The notes: generated by a model not told the origin, from the sequence alone. A stretch of DNA of 6,525 nt from Candidatus Omnitrophota bacterium (GCA_013202515.1 JABMRN010000315.1:1-6525), one strand, 5' to 3'. Shown: positions 1 to 4,650, numbered from the stretch's first letter. Made by a program: numbers and translations.

Positions 1-134
1 CCAATAGATGCTGTTCCTTGTGCTAACCCCGTCATAGCCCCTTCCCATATACTATCAATATCAAAGATTCCAGACCCTCCGTTACTAAATCCCACCTCTA
101 AACTACTTCTAATCCCAATCCCCGCTAAGTACGA
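1..134 (-). pseudogene. possible partial or broken minus-strand coding frame, glycine-rich
   Basis: Read on the minus strand, one frame stays open from an in-frame TAA (plus positions 135-137) to the window edge. It gives a glycine-rich stretch that includes SIWEGAMTGLAQGTASIG. Such Gly/Ala-rich, small-residue text resembles linker or C-terminal parts of large secreted or Rhs-like repeat proteins, but this is only an impression of style. The only ordinary start codon near the beginning is a GTG at plus 95-93, with no good ribosome binding site. Immediately upstream of the TAA the same frame continues as a short stretch beginning with an ATG near 171, so a nonsense-broken gene end is possible. 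The opposite plus frame is also open here, so this may not be coding at all. No family is assigned. Confidence 0.25.
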
Positions 135-179
135 TTAGCAGGTGTAAGAGATAGTCCAAATCACAATAGTCATTCTTTA

Positions 180-199
180 CCCAAGAGATTTCGCTTGGG
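180..199. repeat. inverted repeat CCCAAG...CTTGGG upstream of the PPC gene
   Basis: Perfect 6-bp arms CCCAAG (180-185) and CTTGGG (194-199) are separated by 8 bases. The right arm overlaps the proposed -35 (195-200) of the promoter for the next gene, so it could act as an operator. No T-tract follows on the plus strand, so it is not a convincing terminator for that strand. Confidence 0.45.
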
Positions 200-223
200 A
201 ATTGTTGCTTTAGGTAGTATAAT
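195..223 (+). promoter_or_regulatory. sigma70-type promoter for the PPC-domain gene
   Basis: TTGGGA (195-200) and a perfect TATAAT (218-223) are separated by 17 bp. The predicted start of transcription is near 230, only about 5 bases before the ATG at 235. No Shine-Dalgarno sequence precedes that ATG, so the message is probably leaderless or has a very short leader. Confidence 0.6.
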
Positions 224-234
224 CTAGCCAACTT

Positions 235-666
235 ATGAAAGCAGAAAAAGGACGTATATTTATTGGAAGGTTTGATTATAACGCAGATCTTTTGGCATCT
301 ATTGCCGACTTTTGTAAAAAGGAAAATATTAAATTAGGCGTATTTAATATTATAGGCGCCTTAACCAATGCAAAGCTGGGATATTATAATCAAGAGCAAA
401 AGAAGTACACAGGTTGCGTAAATCTAGATAAAAAACTTGAGATCTCATCATGCATGGGCAATATATCGCTAATGGATTCTGAGATATTTATCCATGCACA
501 TGTGACTCTTGCAGATCACGCCGGAACATGCTACGGTGGGCATCTTATGCCGGGATCCACGATATTTGCAGCAGAATATTATATTCAAGAACTGACTGGC
601 GGTGAGTTAAAACGAGTAAACGATCCCGATACAGGCCTTAACCTTTGGGAACGGTCAAATAAATAG
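235..666 (+). CDS. PPC/DUF296 domain protein (PCC-like, predicted metal-binding)
   Basis: This 143-aa protein consists of a single PPC (plant and prokaryote conserved, DUF296) domain, the usual size for stand-alone bacterial members. Visible hallmarks are the LGVFNIIGALTNAKLGYY core strand/helix (residues 34-51), the CMGNISL segment (73-79), the HAH pair (His87, His89) and the YGGHL motif with His103. In bacterial family members, three such His residues are reported to coordinate a metal ion in a trimer. In plants this domain sits in AT-hook DNA-binding proteins, and bacterial members are often annotated as DNA-binding on that basis only. No AT-hook or other DNA-binding segment is present, so the actual role is unknown. 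The ATG at 235 has no ribosome binding site but lies about 5 bases after the predicted transcript start. The next gene begins 14 bases downstream and is probably co-transcribed. The family call is firm; the function is not. Confidence 0.9.
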   Translation: MKAEKGRIFIGRFDYNADLLASIADFCKKENIKLGVFNIIGALTNAKLGYYNQEQKKYTGCVNLDKKLEISSCMGNISLMDSEIFIHAHVTLADHAGTCYGGHLMPGSTIFAAEYYIQELTGGELKRVNDPDTGLNLWERSNK

Positions 667-680
667 AAAGGTATAATAGA

Positions 681-1010
681 ATGAAAAAAATTGCTGTGTT
701 TGTTGTTTTTCTGTTCATAGCATTGTCTGTTGGTGTTTCTGCGCAAGACTATAGTGCATTATTTACCGACGGTTTTTTAAACGGAAAGGCGGTAATGGAC
801 TATATTGATAGGGGCGATATGAATTCTATCGACAAATATATAGTAGGGATTATAGATTGCACAAATTACCTCAACCCGGGTCTGTTGAGATCCCTTTATC
901 CCGAATACAGCAGGGGAATCGCCATAGACATGGTTGTAAAATATTATAAAGACAATCCATCTGAACTAGATAAGCCTATAGTTGAAGTATTGCTTTCTGG
1001 ATGTAAGTAG
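681..1010 (+). CDS. small secreted protein resembling the Rap1a/Tai family
   Basis: This 109-aa protein has a clear Sec signal peptide: KK at residues 2-3, a hydrophobic core at 4-18, and VSA before a likely cleavage after Ala21. The mature part is about 88 aa and has two cysteines (Cys60, Cys108) that could form a disulfide in the periplasm. The pattern YIVGIIDCTNYLNPG, then IDMVVKYYKDNPSELDKP, then a C-terminal VEVLLSGCK recalls the Rap1a/Tai fold. Members of that family include immunity proteins against type VI peptidoglycan amidases, though many are general envelope proteins. I see no amidase or type VI gene in the window, so an immunity role is not supported. AGAAAGG (665-671) precedes the ATG by 9 bases, and the gene sits 14 bases after the PPC gene, suggesting one operon. 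The coding call is strong; the family assignment is from pattern memory and moderate. Confidence 0.8.
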   Translation: MKKIAVFVVFLFIALSVGVSAQDYSALFTDGFLNGKAVMDYIDRGDMNSIDKYIVGIIDCTNYLNPGLLRSLYPEYSRGIAIDMVVKYYKDNPSELDKPIVEVLLSGCK

Positions 1011-1032
1011 ATACAGGCTCCCGCGCCCTATG

Positions 1033-1047
1033 TCATATTATATATGA
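1033..1047. repeat. AT-rich palindrome between convergent genes
   Basis: TCATAT and ATATGA form perfect 6-bp arms around a 3-base centre, in the short gap between the convergent ends of the secreted-protein gene and the 78-aa minus-strand gene. It lacks a GC-rich stem and a U-tract, so it is at best a weak bidirectional terminator. Confidence 0.3.
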
Positions 1048-1062
1048 AATAAGCAGACGGGC

Positions 1063-1299
1063 TTAGATGAGGGAGAAATAGGCGTTGTGCTCCGAAAGCA
1101 TAAGGTCTGCATCCACGAATGGAAGCTCATCCTCGGATATTTCCTTAAGAAGAACCCCCCTTGAAATTACAACTACGATAGCTTTGGAATATCTGCCTTT
1201 GTTCAGAAGACGGGTTATCTCCTTGTCATATTCATCTTTCGGCACCGATACCAAAAATCTCTGTTCCGGACTGTTGTGGATCTTTATCAAAATCTTCAT
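1063..1299 (-). CDS. uncharacterised 78-aa protein, divergent from the XRE-receiver gene
   Basis: I do not recognise this family. The 78-aa product is soluble, without signal peptide or membrane segment, mixed in charge and rich in Val/Ile/Leu. It looks like a small alpha/beta protein: a first strand MKILIKI, a charged helix near residues 20-37, then a strongly hydrophobic strand AIVVVISRGVLL (40-51) and an acidic tail. Support for a real gene comes from upstream. A TTGACA/TATAAT promoter with a 16-bp spacer points into it and leaves a leader of about 22 bases, and a perfect palindromic operator sits within that spacer. A GTGGTG-type purine-rich site lies about 8-9 bases before the ATG. It is transcribed away from the XRE-receiver regulator and shares its operator region, so it is probably under that protein's control. 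It could be a small effector, adaptor or modulator of the regulator. The plus-strand frame across this region has no promoter or family features and is taken as its shadow. Confidence 0.72.
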   Translation of the reverse strand: MKILIKIHNSPEQRFLVSVPKDEYDKEITRLLNKGRYSKAIVVVISRGVLLKEISEDELPFVDADLMLSEHNAYFSLI

Positions 1300-1327
1300 G
1301 TGCTTAACACCACTTTCTTATAAAGCA

Positions 1328-1355
1328 ATTATATCACAGAATGTGATAATGTCAA
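1328..1355 (-). promoter_or_regulatory. consensus sigma70 promoter for the 78-aa gene
   Basis: On the minus strand TTGACA (1355-1350) and TATAAT (1333-1328) both match consensus exactly, with a 16-bp spacer and a TG one base before the -10 (extended -10). Predicted transcript start is near 1321. The spacer is filled by the perfect palindrome at 1332-1348, so a bound protein would block polymerase. Confidence 0.85.
1332..1348. promoter_or_regulatory. operator 1: TATCACA-GAA-TGTGATA
   Basis: A perfect 17-bp palindrome with 7-bp arms and a 3-bp centre lies between the -35 and -10 of the minus-strand promoter and runs into its -10. It is the natural candidate binding site for the dimeric XRE-type regulator encoded next door. 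Its centre is 46 bp from that of operator 2. Binding is inferred, not shown. Confidence 0.78.
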
Positions 1356-1377
1356 GCATGGTACAAAACTATTACAA

Positions 1378-1394
1378 TATCACATAATGTGTTG
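1378..1394. promoter_or_regulatory. operator 2: TATCACA-TAA-TGTGTTG
   Basis: This is a second copy of the operator. The left half-site is identical to operator 1; the right half keeps TGTG and 5 of 7 arm positions. It overlaps the first three bases of the -35 of the plus-strand promoter (1392-1397), where a repressor would shut off the regulator's own operon. The poorer match suggests weaker binding than operator 1, so the two genes may respond at different regulator levels. Confidence 0.68.
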
Positions 1395-1419
1395 ACTTAG
1401 CTGGATCCTGTGGTATACT
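1392..1419 (+). promoter_or_regulatory. extended -10 promoter of the XRE-receiver/PilZ operon
   Basis: TTGACT (1392-1397), a 16-bp spacer and TATACT (1414-1419) preceded by TGG (extended -10) make a strong promoter. Transcription would begin about 7 bases after the -10, at or next to A1426, which is the first base of the start codon. There is no room for a Shine-Dalgarno sequence, so the transcript is predicted to be leaderless. Confidence 0.8.
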
Positions 1420-1425
1420 CTATAT

Positions 1426-2139
1426 ATGAATTTTCCAGACAACCTTAAGAAGGTAAGACGGGAAAAGAGTCTTTCGCAGCAGCAGCTTGCTGATAAATTA
1501 GGTGTTGCACAATCCACAATAGGCATGTGGGAAGCAGGTGCGCGAACGCCTAAGCTTGAGGAGCTGAACCGGCTTGCAACGGCACTAAAGATTACCATAG
1601 GGCGTCTAATTGGTCAGAAACACATTGAAATCACCAAGGGCTCTATTAGAATTGATGGAAAAAAGATAGATATCGGTGAGCTTGATCCCACTGATGTAGA
1701 TGGTATTATAGAGTATATACAATATATTAAAAATAAGAAAGGAACCCTTCCTAAGTCTCCGCCTCCCAATATGAATGTAAATGCCAAAAAGGTGTTAATA
1801 ATAGATGATGAGCAGGAAATATGTGAGATGCTATATTCTTTTCTTGTGCCGCATAACTATAAGGTTTTTCTTGCATTTAATGGACAGATGGGATTGGAAT
1901 ACTTTGAGGAAATCAAGCCTGACATAGTACTCTTGGACTTAAAAATGCCCGACATTGATGGGGTGGAGGTCCTAAAAATAATACGGAAGGTAAGCGATAC
2001 ACCCGTTGTGATTATAACTGGCCATCCTGAAGAGGTTTCAGAGATTCATCTTACAGGATTAAAAATAGAAGGGTATATTGAAAAACCAATTTCATTAAAA
2101 GCAGTATTAAACAGCTTAAAACATATAGTGGGTGAATAA
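1426..2139 (+). CDS. XRE-family HTH regulator fused to a C-terminal response-regulator receiver domain
   Basis: This 237-aa cytoplasmic protein has two domains. Residues 7-62 are a Cro/C1 (XRE) helix-turn-helix, with LSQQQLADKLGVAQSTIGMW as the core and the usual RTPKLEELNRLATALKI follow-on helices. A linker (about 64-115) contains a predicted helix at 88-104 and a Pro-rich stretch (108-114). Residues 121-237 are a CheY-like receiver domain with all key residues: acid pocket Asp127/Asp128, phospho-acceptor Asp171 in LLDLKMPDIDG, Thr198 and Lys220 in EKP. Most response regulators have the receiver first and an OmpR, NarL or Fis type output, so this order and output are uncommon. It probably binds the two palindromes upstream as a dimer, with phosphorylation altering binding. 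No histidine kinase is encoded in the window, so the partner is an orphan kinase or a small phosphodonor. The next gene overlaps by one base (TAATG). The domain calls are firm; the target sites are inferred. Confidence 0.95.
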   Translation: MNFPDNLKKVRREKSLSQQQLADKLGVAQSTIGMWEAGARTPKLEELNRLATALKITIGRLIGQKHIEITKGSIRIDGKKIDIGELDPTDVDGIIEYIQYIKNKKGTLPKSPPPNMNVNAKKVLIIDDEQEICEMLYSFLVPHNYKVFLAFNGQMGLEYFEEIKPDIVLLDLKMPDIDGVEVLKIIRKVSDTPVVIITGHPEEVSEIHLTGLKIEGYIEKPISLKAVLNSLKHIVGE

Positions 2140-2519
2140 TGAAAGAAAGACGAAAGCATAAAAGGGCAAAAAAATATTTCGCCATTAACATTATTTCTGT
2201 AAATTTTGATGGACAATACTTAAGGTTTGATAAGCATAAGACAAATCCCAAATTTTACGATGAATCTGGGATTGATTTTTCACCAGGCGGGATAAAGATA
2301 ATGTGCTCAAAGCCCCTTCCCGAGGAATCTAAGATTCAGATGAAAATGCTCATACCTGACGAAAAAAGCCTCAATCTTTTAAGGGCTAATGGTACCATTA
2401 AGTGGTTTAAGCAGGTAAAAGGTAAGCATAAGAAATATTTTCTCATAGGCGTGCATTTTAGAGATCTTACCCAGGACTGCAAGAAAAAACTTGTTACGCT
2501 TTGGAAAAAGTACAAATAA
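2139..2519 (+). CDS. PilZ domain protein, predicted c-di-GMP receptor
   Basis: This 126-aa single-domain PilZ protein has both diagnostic c-di-GMP binding motifs: RxxxR as Arg5-x3-Arg9 within an Arg/Lys-rich N-terminus, and DxSxxG as Asp46-Phe-Ser48-Pro-Gly-Gly51. Around 27 residues rich in polar positions (22-43, NPKFYDESG at the end) are inserted between the first strand and the second motif. The remaining beta-barrel strands (KIQMKMLIP, ANGTIKWFKQ, YFLIGVHF) and a C-terminal Lys-rich helix follow. It would act as a stand-alone c-di-GMP sensor, probably by docking to a partner. Its ATG overlaps the stop codon of the XRE-receiver gene (TAATG), so translation is likely coupled and the two proteins are made together. 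A second PilZ protein that begins at 6374 is about 64% identical over its first 50 residues. Confidence in the family is high; the output is unknown. Confidence 0.92.
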   Translation: MKERRKHKRAKKYFAINIISVNFDGQYLRFDKHKTNPKFYDESGIDFSPGGIKIMCSKPLPEESKIQMKMLIPDEKSLNLLRANGTIKWFKQVKGKHKKYFLIGVHFRDLTQDCKKKLVTLWKKYK

Positions 2520-2563
2520 GTCTATGTATATTTATGCGAGTCCGTATAATTTTTGTCCAATCA

Positions 2564-2579
2564 GATTGCTCTAGCAATC
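2564..2579. repeat. inverted repeat GATTGCT-CT-AGCAATC
   Basis: Perfect 7-bp arms surround a 2-base centre, 44 bases after the PilZ stop. No U-tract follows on either strand, so it is not a standard intrinsic terminator. It lies 15 bases upstream of the -35 of the next promoter and could be an operator or a weak terminator hairpin. Confidence 0.45.
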
Positions 2580-2593
2580 AATAGTCAGTTGAT

Positions 2594-2622
2594 TTGCCCC
2601 TCCAAATTTCTTGTGGTATACT
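2594..2622 (+). promoter_or_regulatory. extended -10 promoter of the membrane-protein operon
   Basis: TTGCCC (2594-2599), a 17-bp spacer and TATACT (2617-2622) with TGG directly before the -10. The 11-base string TGTGGTATACT is identical to that in the promoter of the XRE-receiver gene. The start of transcription is predicted near 2629, leaving a leader of about 32 bases with no evident Shine-Dalgarno sequence. Confidence 0.68.
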
Positions 2623-2635
2623 TTAACCGTTAAAG
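2621..2635. promoter_or_regulatory. palindrome CTTTAAC-C-GTTAAAG at the transcription start
   Basis: Perfect 7-bp arms around a single central C overlap the last two bases of the -10 and the predicted transcript start. This position is typical of a repressor operator. It does not resemble the TATCACA sites upstream of the XRE-receiver gene, so a different regulator would be involved. Confidence 0.5.
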
Positions 2636-2660
2636 AACCCAATGTTGATAATCGGTAATT

Positions 2661-3083
2661 ATGGAAAACAATAAATGTAAAAATTGTATTGAGCAAAGAA
2701 ACTGCAGTGACTCATTTGCGTCATGGATTTTCTTTATCGTGGGATTGGTAGCGGCAATCGCTATACGCGCCGTAACACTTTTAGAGCACGTAGATACCCT
2801 TTATTCAAAAATAGCCTGGTATGTAGGCGTATCAGGTTTTTTCCTTTTCTTTATCTATAAATATTCAATTAACATGAAGAGATCGCGTTTTATTCGTGAA
2901 AAAGAACTCTTGAAGAAAATGGAGACCAACGAATCCTTGTCATCGGAAGATACACAGCATATAAGGTCTATTCTGTGCGCAATAAGCTCAAAGAAAGAAA
3001 CCTTAAATTATTTGATTATATTCATATTATCGGCTATAGCGATCGTCTTTGCTCTGTATATGGATTTTTTTAGAAAGGGATAA
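2661..3083 (+). CDS. three-helix membrane protein with N-terminal Cys cluster
   Basis: I do not recognise a named family. The 140-aa product starts with a short hydrophilic segment carrying Cys6, Cys9 and Cys15 (CX2CX5C, with a charged Lys/Glu/Arg context), which could hold zinc or another metal with a fourth ligand. Three membrane segments follow at about 19-41, 51-70 and 116-136. Between the second and third lies a basic, charged segment of some 45 residues (KRSRFIREKELLKKMET and on), probably a cytoplasmic helical region. There is no signal peptide cleavage site. The ATG has no clear ribosome binding site, although the promoter and operator just upstream favour this start. The next gene begins 4 bases after the stop, so the two small membrane proteins are tightly coupled and may form a complex. 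Confidence 0.82.
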   Translation: MENNKCKNCIEQRNCSDSFASWIFFIVGLVAAIAIRAVTLLEHVDTLYSKIAWYVGVSGFFLFFIYKYSINMKRSRFIREKELLKKMETNESLSSEDTQHIRSILCAISSKKETLNYLIIFILSAIAIVFALYMDFFRKG

Positions 3084-3087
3084 TACT

Positions 3088-3285
3088 ATGTGGTGGAAAT
3101 GGATTCTTTTTATAGTCTGCGGAATTTTGATTCTGGGATGTGTTATCAGTACAACGATAGATTGGATTAAAGGTAAGACTGGTCCCTTTGGCCCTAAGCC
3201 TCAAGATTGGTGGGGATGTGGGTTATTTACCATTGCTATTGGGGTTTTAATGTTTTGGCTCGCCAAGCAAATATTTAAGTTCTAG
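3088..3285 (+). CDS. 65-aa two-helix membrane protein
   Basis: This small protein has two membrane segments (about residues 5-24 and 43-61). The Trp-rich loop between them contains GKTGPFGPKPQDWWGCG. It starts MWWKW and contains Cys11, Cys18 and Cys44; LILGC near Cys18 faintly resembles a lipobox, but the flanks fit a membrane helix better. I place the start at ATG 3088 because AAGGGA (3075-3080) sits 7 bases before it. A longer in-frame start at 3049 would lie inside the upstream gene without such a site. The gene begins 4 bases after the previous stop. No family is recognised; a small subunit or accessory of the neighbouring membrane proteins is a reasonable guess. Confidence 0.72.
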   Translation: MWWKWILFIVCGILILGCVISTTIDWIKGKTGPFGPKPQDWWGCGLFTIAIGVLMFWLAKQIFKF

Positions 3286-3308
3286 GGAGCAAGTTATCTA
3301 CACTATTT

Positions 3309-3785
3309 ATGAAGCATAAAAAAATACAACTTGTAATGATGTGGTTTTTGCCGATCATTGTTATCGGAGGGTTGTTTTTTCCGGTGCTCGGATATCTCGT
3401 TATCGGCATGATGGCCTTTTTTCTACCGCTTGCTTTCTTTAAAGGTAGATATTGGTGCTGGAACTTATGTCCGAGAGGCTCATTCTTAGATATAGTCATG
3501 TCTAGATGTAGTTCCGGAAAGGCCCTGCCCGTATTTATCTTAAAAGGTTGGGGGCGCATAGTAGTACTCTCGCTCGCTTTATTCATGAGCATCCTTATAT
3601 TTTCCATAATTAAAAAAGGGGGGAATTTCTTAATTATAGGTGCGATATTTGTTGCGATATGTCTTGGAACAACAATCGTTTCTATAATATTGGCTCTTCT
3701 AACCAGACACAGAAGCTGGTGTGCGATCTGTCCAATGGGAAAAGCCCAAAGTAGAATAAGTAAACTTAACAAGAAAAATAGATAA
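3309..3785 (+). CDS. membrane protein with polyferredoxin-like Fe-S motifs (NapH/NosR/YccM-like, truncated type)
   Basis: This 158-aa integral membrane protein has about four hydrophobic segments (near 9-27, 28-44, 83-101 and 107-131). Two Cys motifs follow membrane segments: RYWCWNLCPRGSFLD (Cys50, Cys54; CX3CP) and WCAICPMG (Cys138, Cys141; CX2CP). The same style of motif occurs in membrane-bound 4Fe-4S electron-transfer proteins such as NapH, the NosR C-terminal region and YccM (Fer4_5-like). Those proteins normally also carry C-terminal 2x4Fe-4S ferredoxin domains and are nearly twice this length; here only the membrane part is present. The four cysteines could hold a single cluster or be a redox-active relic. 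No ribosome binding site lies close to the ATG (AGGGAG is 19 bases away). It follows the 65-aa gene by 23 bases in the same operon. The motif call is good; the partner and substrate are unknown. Confidence 0.85.
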   Translation: MKHKKIQLVMMWFLPIIVIGGLFFPVLGYLVIGMMAFFLPLAFFKGRYWCWNLCPRGSFLDIVMSRCSSGKALPVFILKGWGRIVVLSLALFMSILIFSIIKKGGNFLIIGAIFVAICLGTTIVSIILALLTRHRSWCAICPMGKAQSRISKLNKKNR

Positions 3786-3808
3786 TCTTTATGAGAGGAG
3801 ATGTTCTT

Positions 3809-4186
3809 ATGAAGAAGGGATTTGTTGCAATTATATTAATATTATGTTTTTTACTCCAAGGATGCGGACAAATAGCAGGGGCAAATTTTTTAGCTGCAAA
3901 AGGCACTGTACTTTATAAAAAAGGCCGATACCAAGAGGCCGTAGTGGCTTTAAAAGAAGCTATAAAGGTAAGAAAAAGTCACGGCAGTGCTCACTATTAT
4001 TTGACACTTAGTTATGCGAAGATGGGCAAGAAGAAAGAGGCAATCAGGGGCCTCGAGGACTATCTGGAATATACCAAAAAGCCGAATGTATGGCTTAGCC
4101 CTATTGACAAAGGTATTATTCCTAAATGCGAGGACCTTCTTAGAAAGCTTAAGACTGGAAGCGAAGCAAGTCAAAAGATGAGTTAG
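3809..4186 (+). CDS. TPR-repeat lipoprotein
   Basis: This 125-aa predicted lipoprotein starts MKKGFVAIILILCFLLQGC. It has a basic N-terminus, a hydrophobic core, and LQGC as the lipobox with Cys19 as the lipid-bearing residue. Two tetratricopeptide repeats follow at about 26-59 (AAKGTVLYKKGRYQEAVVALKEAI) and 60-93 (AHYYLTLSYAKMGKKKEAIRGLEDYL), then a short Lys-rich tail. TPRs bind other proteins, so this is probably a periplasm-facing scaffold tethered to a membrane. I choose ATG 3809, not the ATG at 3791, because AGAGGAG (3794-3800) lies 8 bases before it and the signal sequence then starts cleanly with MKK. The gene follows the Fe-S membrane protein by 23 bases, counted from that start, and precedes the ACT gene by 51. 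Client proteins are unknown. Confidence 0.9.
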   Translation: MKKGFVAIILILCFLLQGCGQIAGANFLAAKGTVLYKKGRYQEAVVALKEAIKVRKSHGSAHYYLTLSYAKMGKKKEAIRGLEDYLEYTKKPNVWLSPIDKGIIPKCEDLLRKLKTGSEASQKMS

Positions 4187-4226
4187 GAAAAAGAGAGCAA
4201 AGAAAATCCATGCAAGACAAAAAACC

Positions 4227-4232
4227 GGAGGT
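4227..4232 (+). promoter_or_regulatory. strong Shine-Dalgarno of the ACT gene
   Basis: GGAGGT, a full anti-16S match, lies 5 bases before ATG 4238. It is the best ribosome site in the window and fixes the start. It contrasts with the leaderless or SD-less first genes at 235, 1426 and 2661. Confidence 0.8.
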
Positions 4233-4237
4233 AGGGA

Positions 4238-4648
4238 ATGGTCAAGAAGGCAGTTAGGGGAAAAGAGATATCCGTAAGTGTAATAAATGAAGTCGGGATT
4301 CTGGCAAAGATAACCTCGTTTCTTGTTAATCACGGGATAAATGTTGAGGCTGTCGCAGGAGCCGCAAGGAGGGTAGGCGAGGCGGCAGTACTTATGTTTG
4401 TGACGGATGATAACTTAGCTGCCGTTAACATATTGAATGAACACGGACTTCAGTCTATGGAGAATGACATTATAATCGTAGAGCTTGAGAACACGCCCGG
4501 GTCACTCAAGAACATTTCTGAGATACTTGCCCAGAACGGCATCAATATCGAATATATATATGGCACGACCTGTAGCGGGGGATGCCCTGCCAAAATGATT
4601 CTCGCAACCTCAAATGATGAAATAGCAATTCGTATTCTGAAAGGATAA
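4238..4648 (+). CDS. tandem ACT-domain protein, amino-acid-binding type
   Basis: This 136-aa cytoplasmic protein is made of two ACT domains. The first covers about residues 10-72 (strand EISVSVINEVGILAKITSFL, then HGINVEAVAG). The second covers about 77-135 (DIIIVELENTPGSLKNISEIL, then NGINIEYIYG). The turn before the first helix carries the ligand-site style residues Asn17-Glu-Val-Gly20 and Asn85-Thr-Pro-Gly88. ACT domains bind amino acids or similar small molecules and usually regulate enzymes; stand-alone pairs are often uncharacterised sensors. Odd for the fold is a Cys-rich hairpin TTCSGGCPAK (Cys112 and Cys116) between the last two strands. The next gene starts two bases after this stop, and coupling with the nitroreductase-like protein suggests that the pair acts in one pathway. 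The ACT identity is firm; the ligand is not known. Confidence 0.9.
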   Translation: MVKKAVRGKEISVSVINEVGILAKITSFLVNHGINVEAVAGAARRVGEAAVLMFVTDDNLAAVNILNEHGLQSMENDIIIVELENTPGSLKNISEILAQNGINIEYIYGTTCSGGCPAKMILATSNDEIAIRILKG

Positions 4649-4650
4649 AT

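Noticed and set aside
1085..1387. Plus-strand open frame of 100 codons opposite the 78-aa gene
   Set aside because: Ser/Arg-rich composition typical of an antisense frame, no promoter or ribosome site, and it runs through the divergent operators.
1380..1598. Minus-strand open frame of 72 codons
   Set aside because: Lies opposite the HTH domain of the XRE-receiver gene and covers its promoter; no family features.
3049..3087. Longer start for the 65-aa membrane protein
   Set aside because: It overlaps the preceding gene, would add hydrophilic residues before the first helix, and lacks the ribosome site that precedes ATG 3088.
3275..3772. Minus-strand open frame of 165 codons
   Set aside because: Exactly opposite the Fe-S membrane protein, which has recognisable motifs and operon context; the minus frame has neither.
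3950..4333. Minus-strand open frame of 127 codons
   Set aside because: Spans parts of the TPR lipoprotein and ACT genes, both clearly real; composition is that of a shadow.
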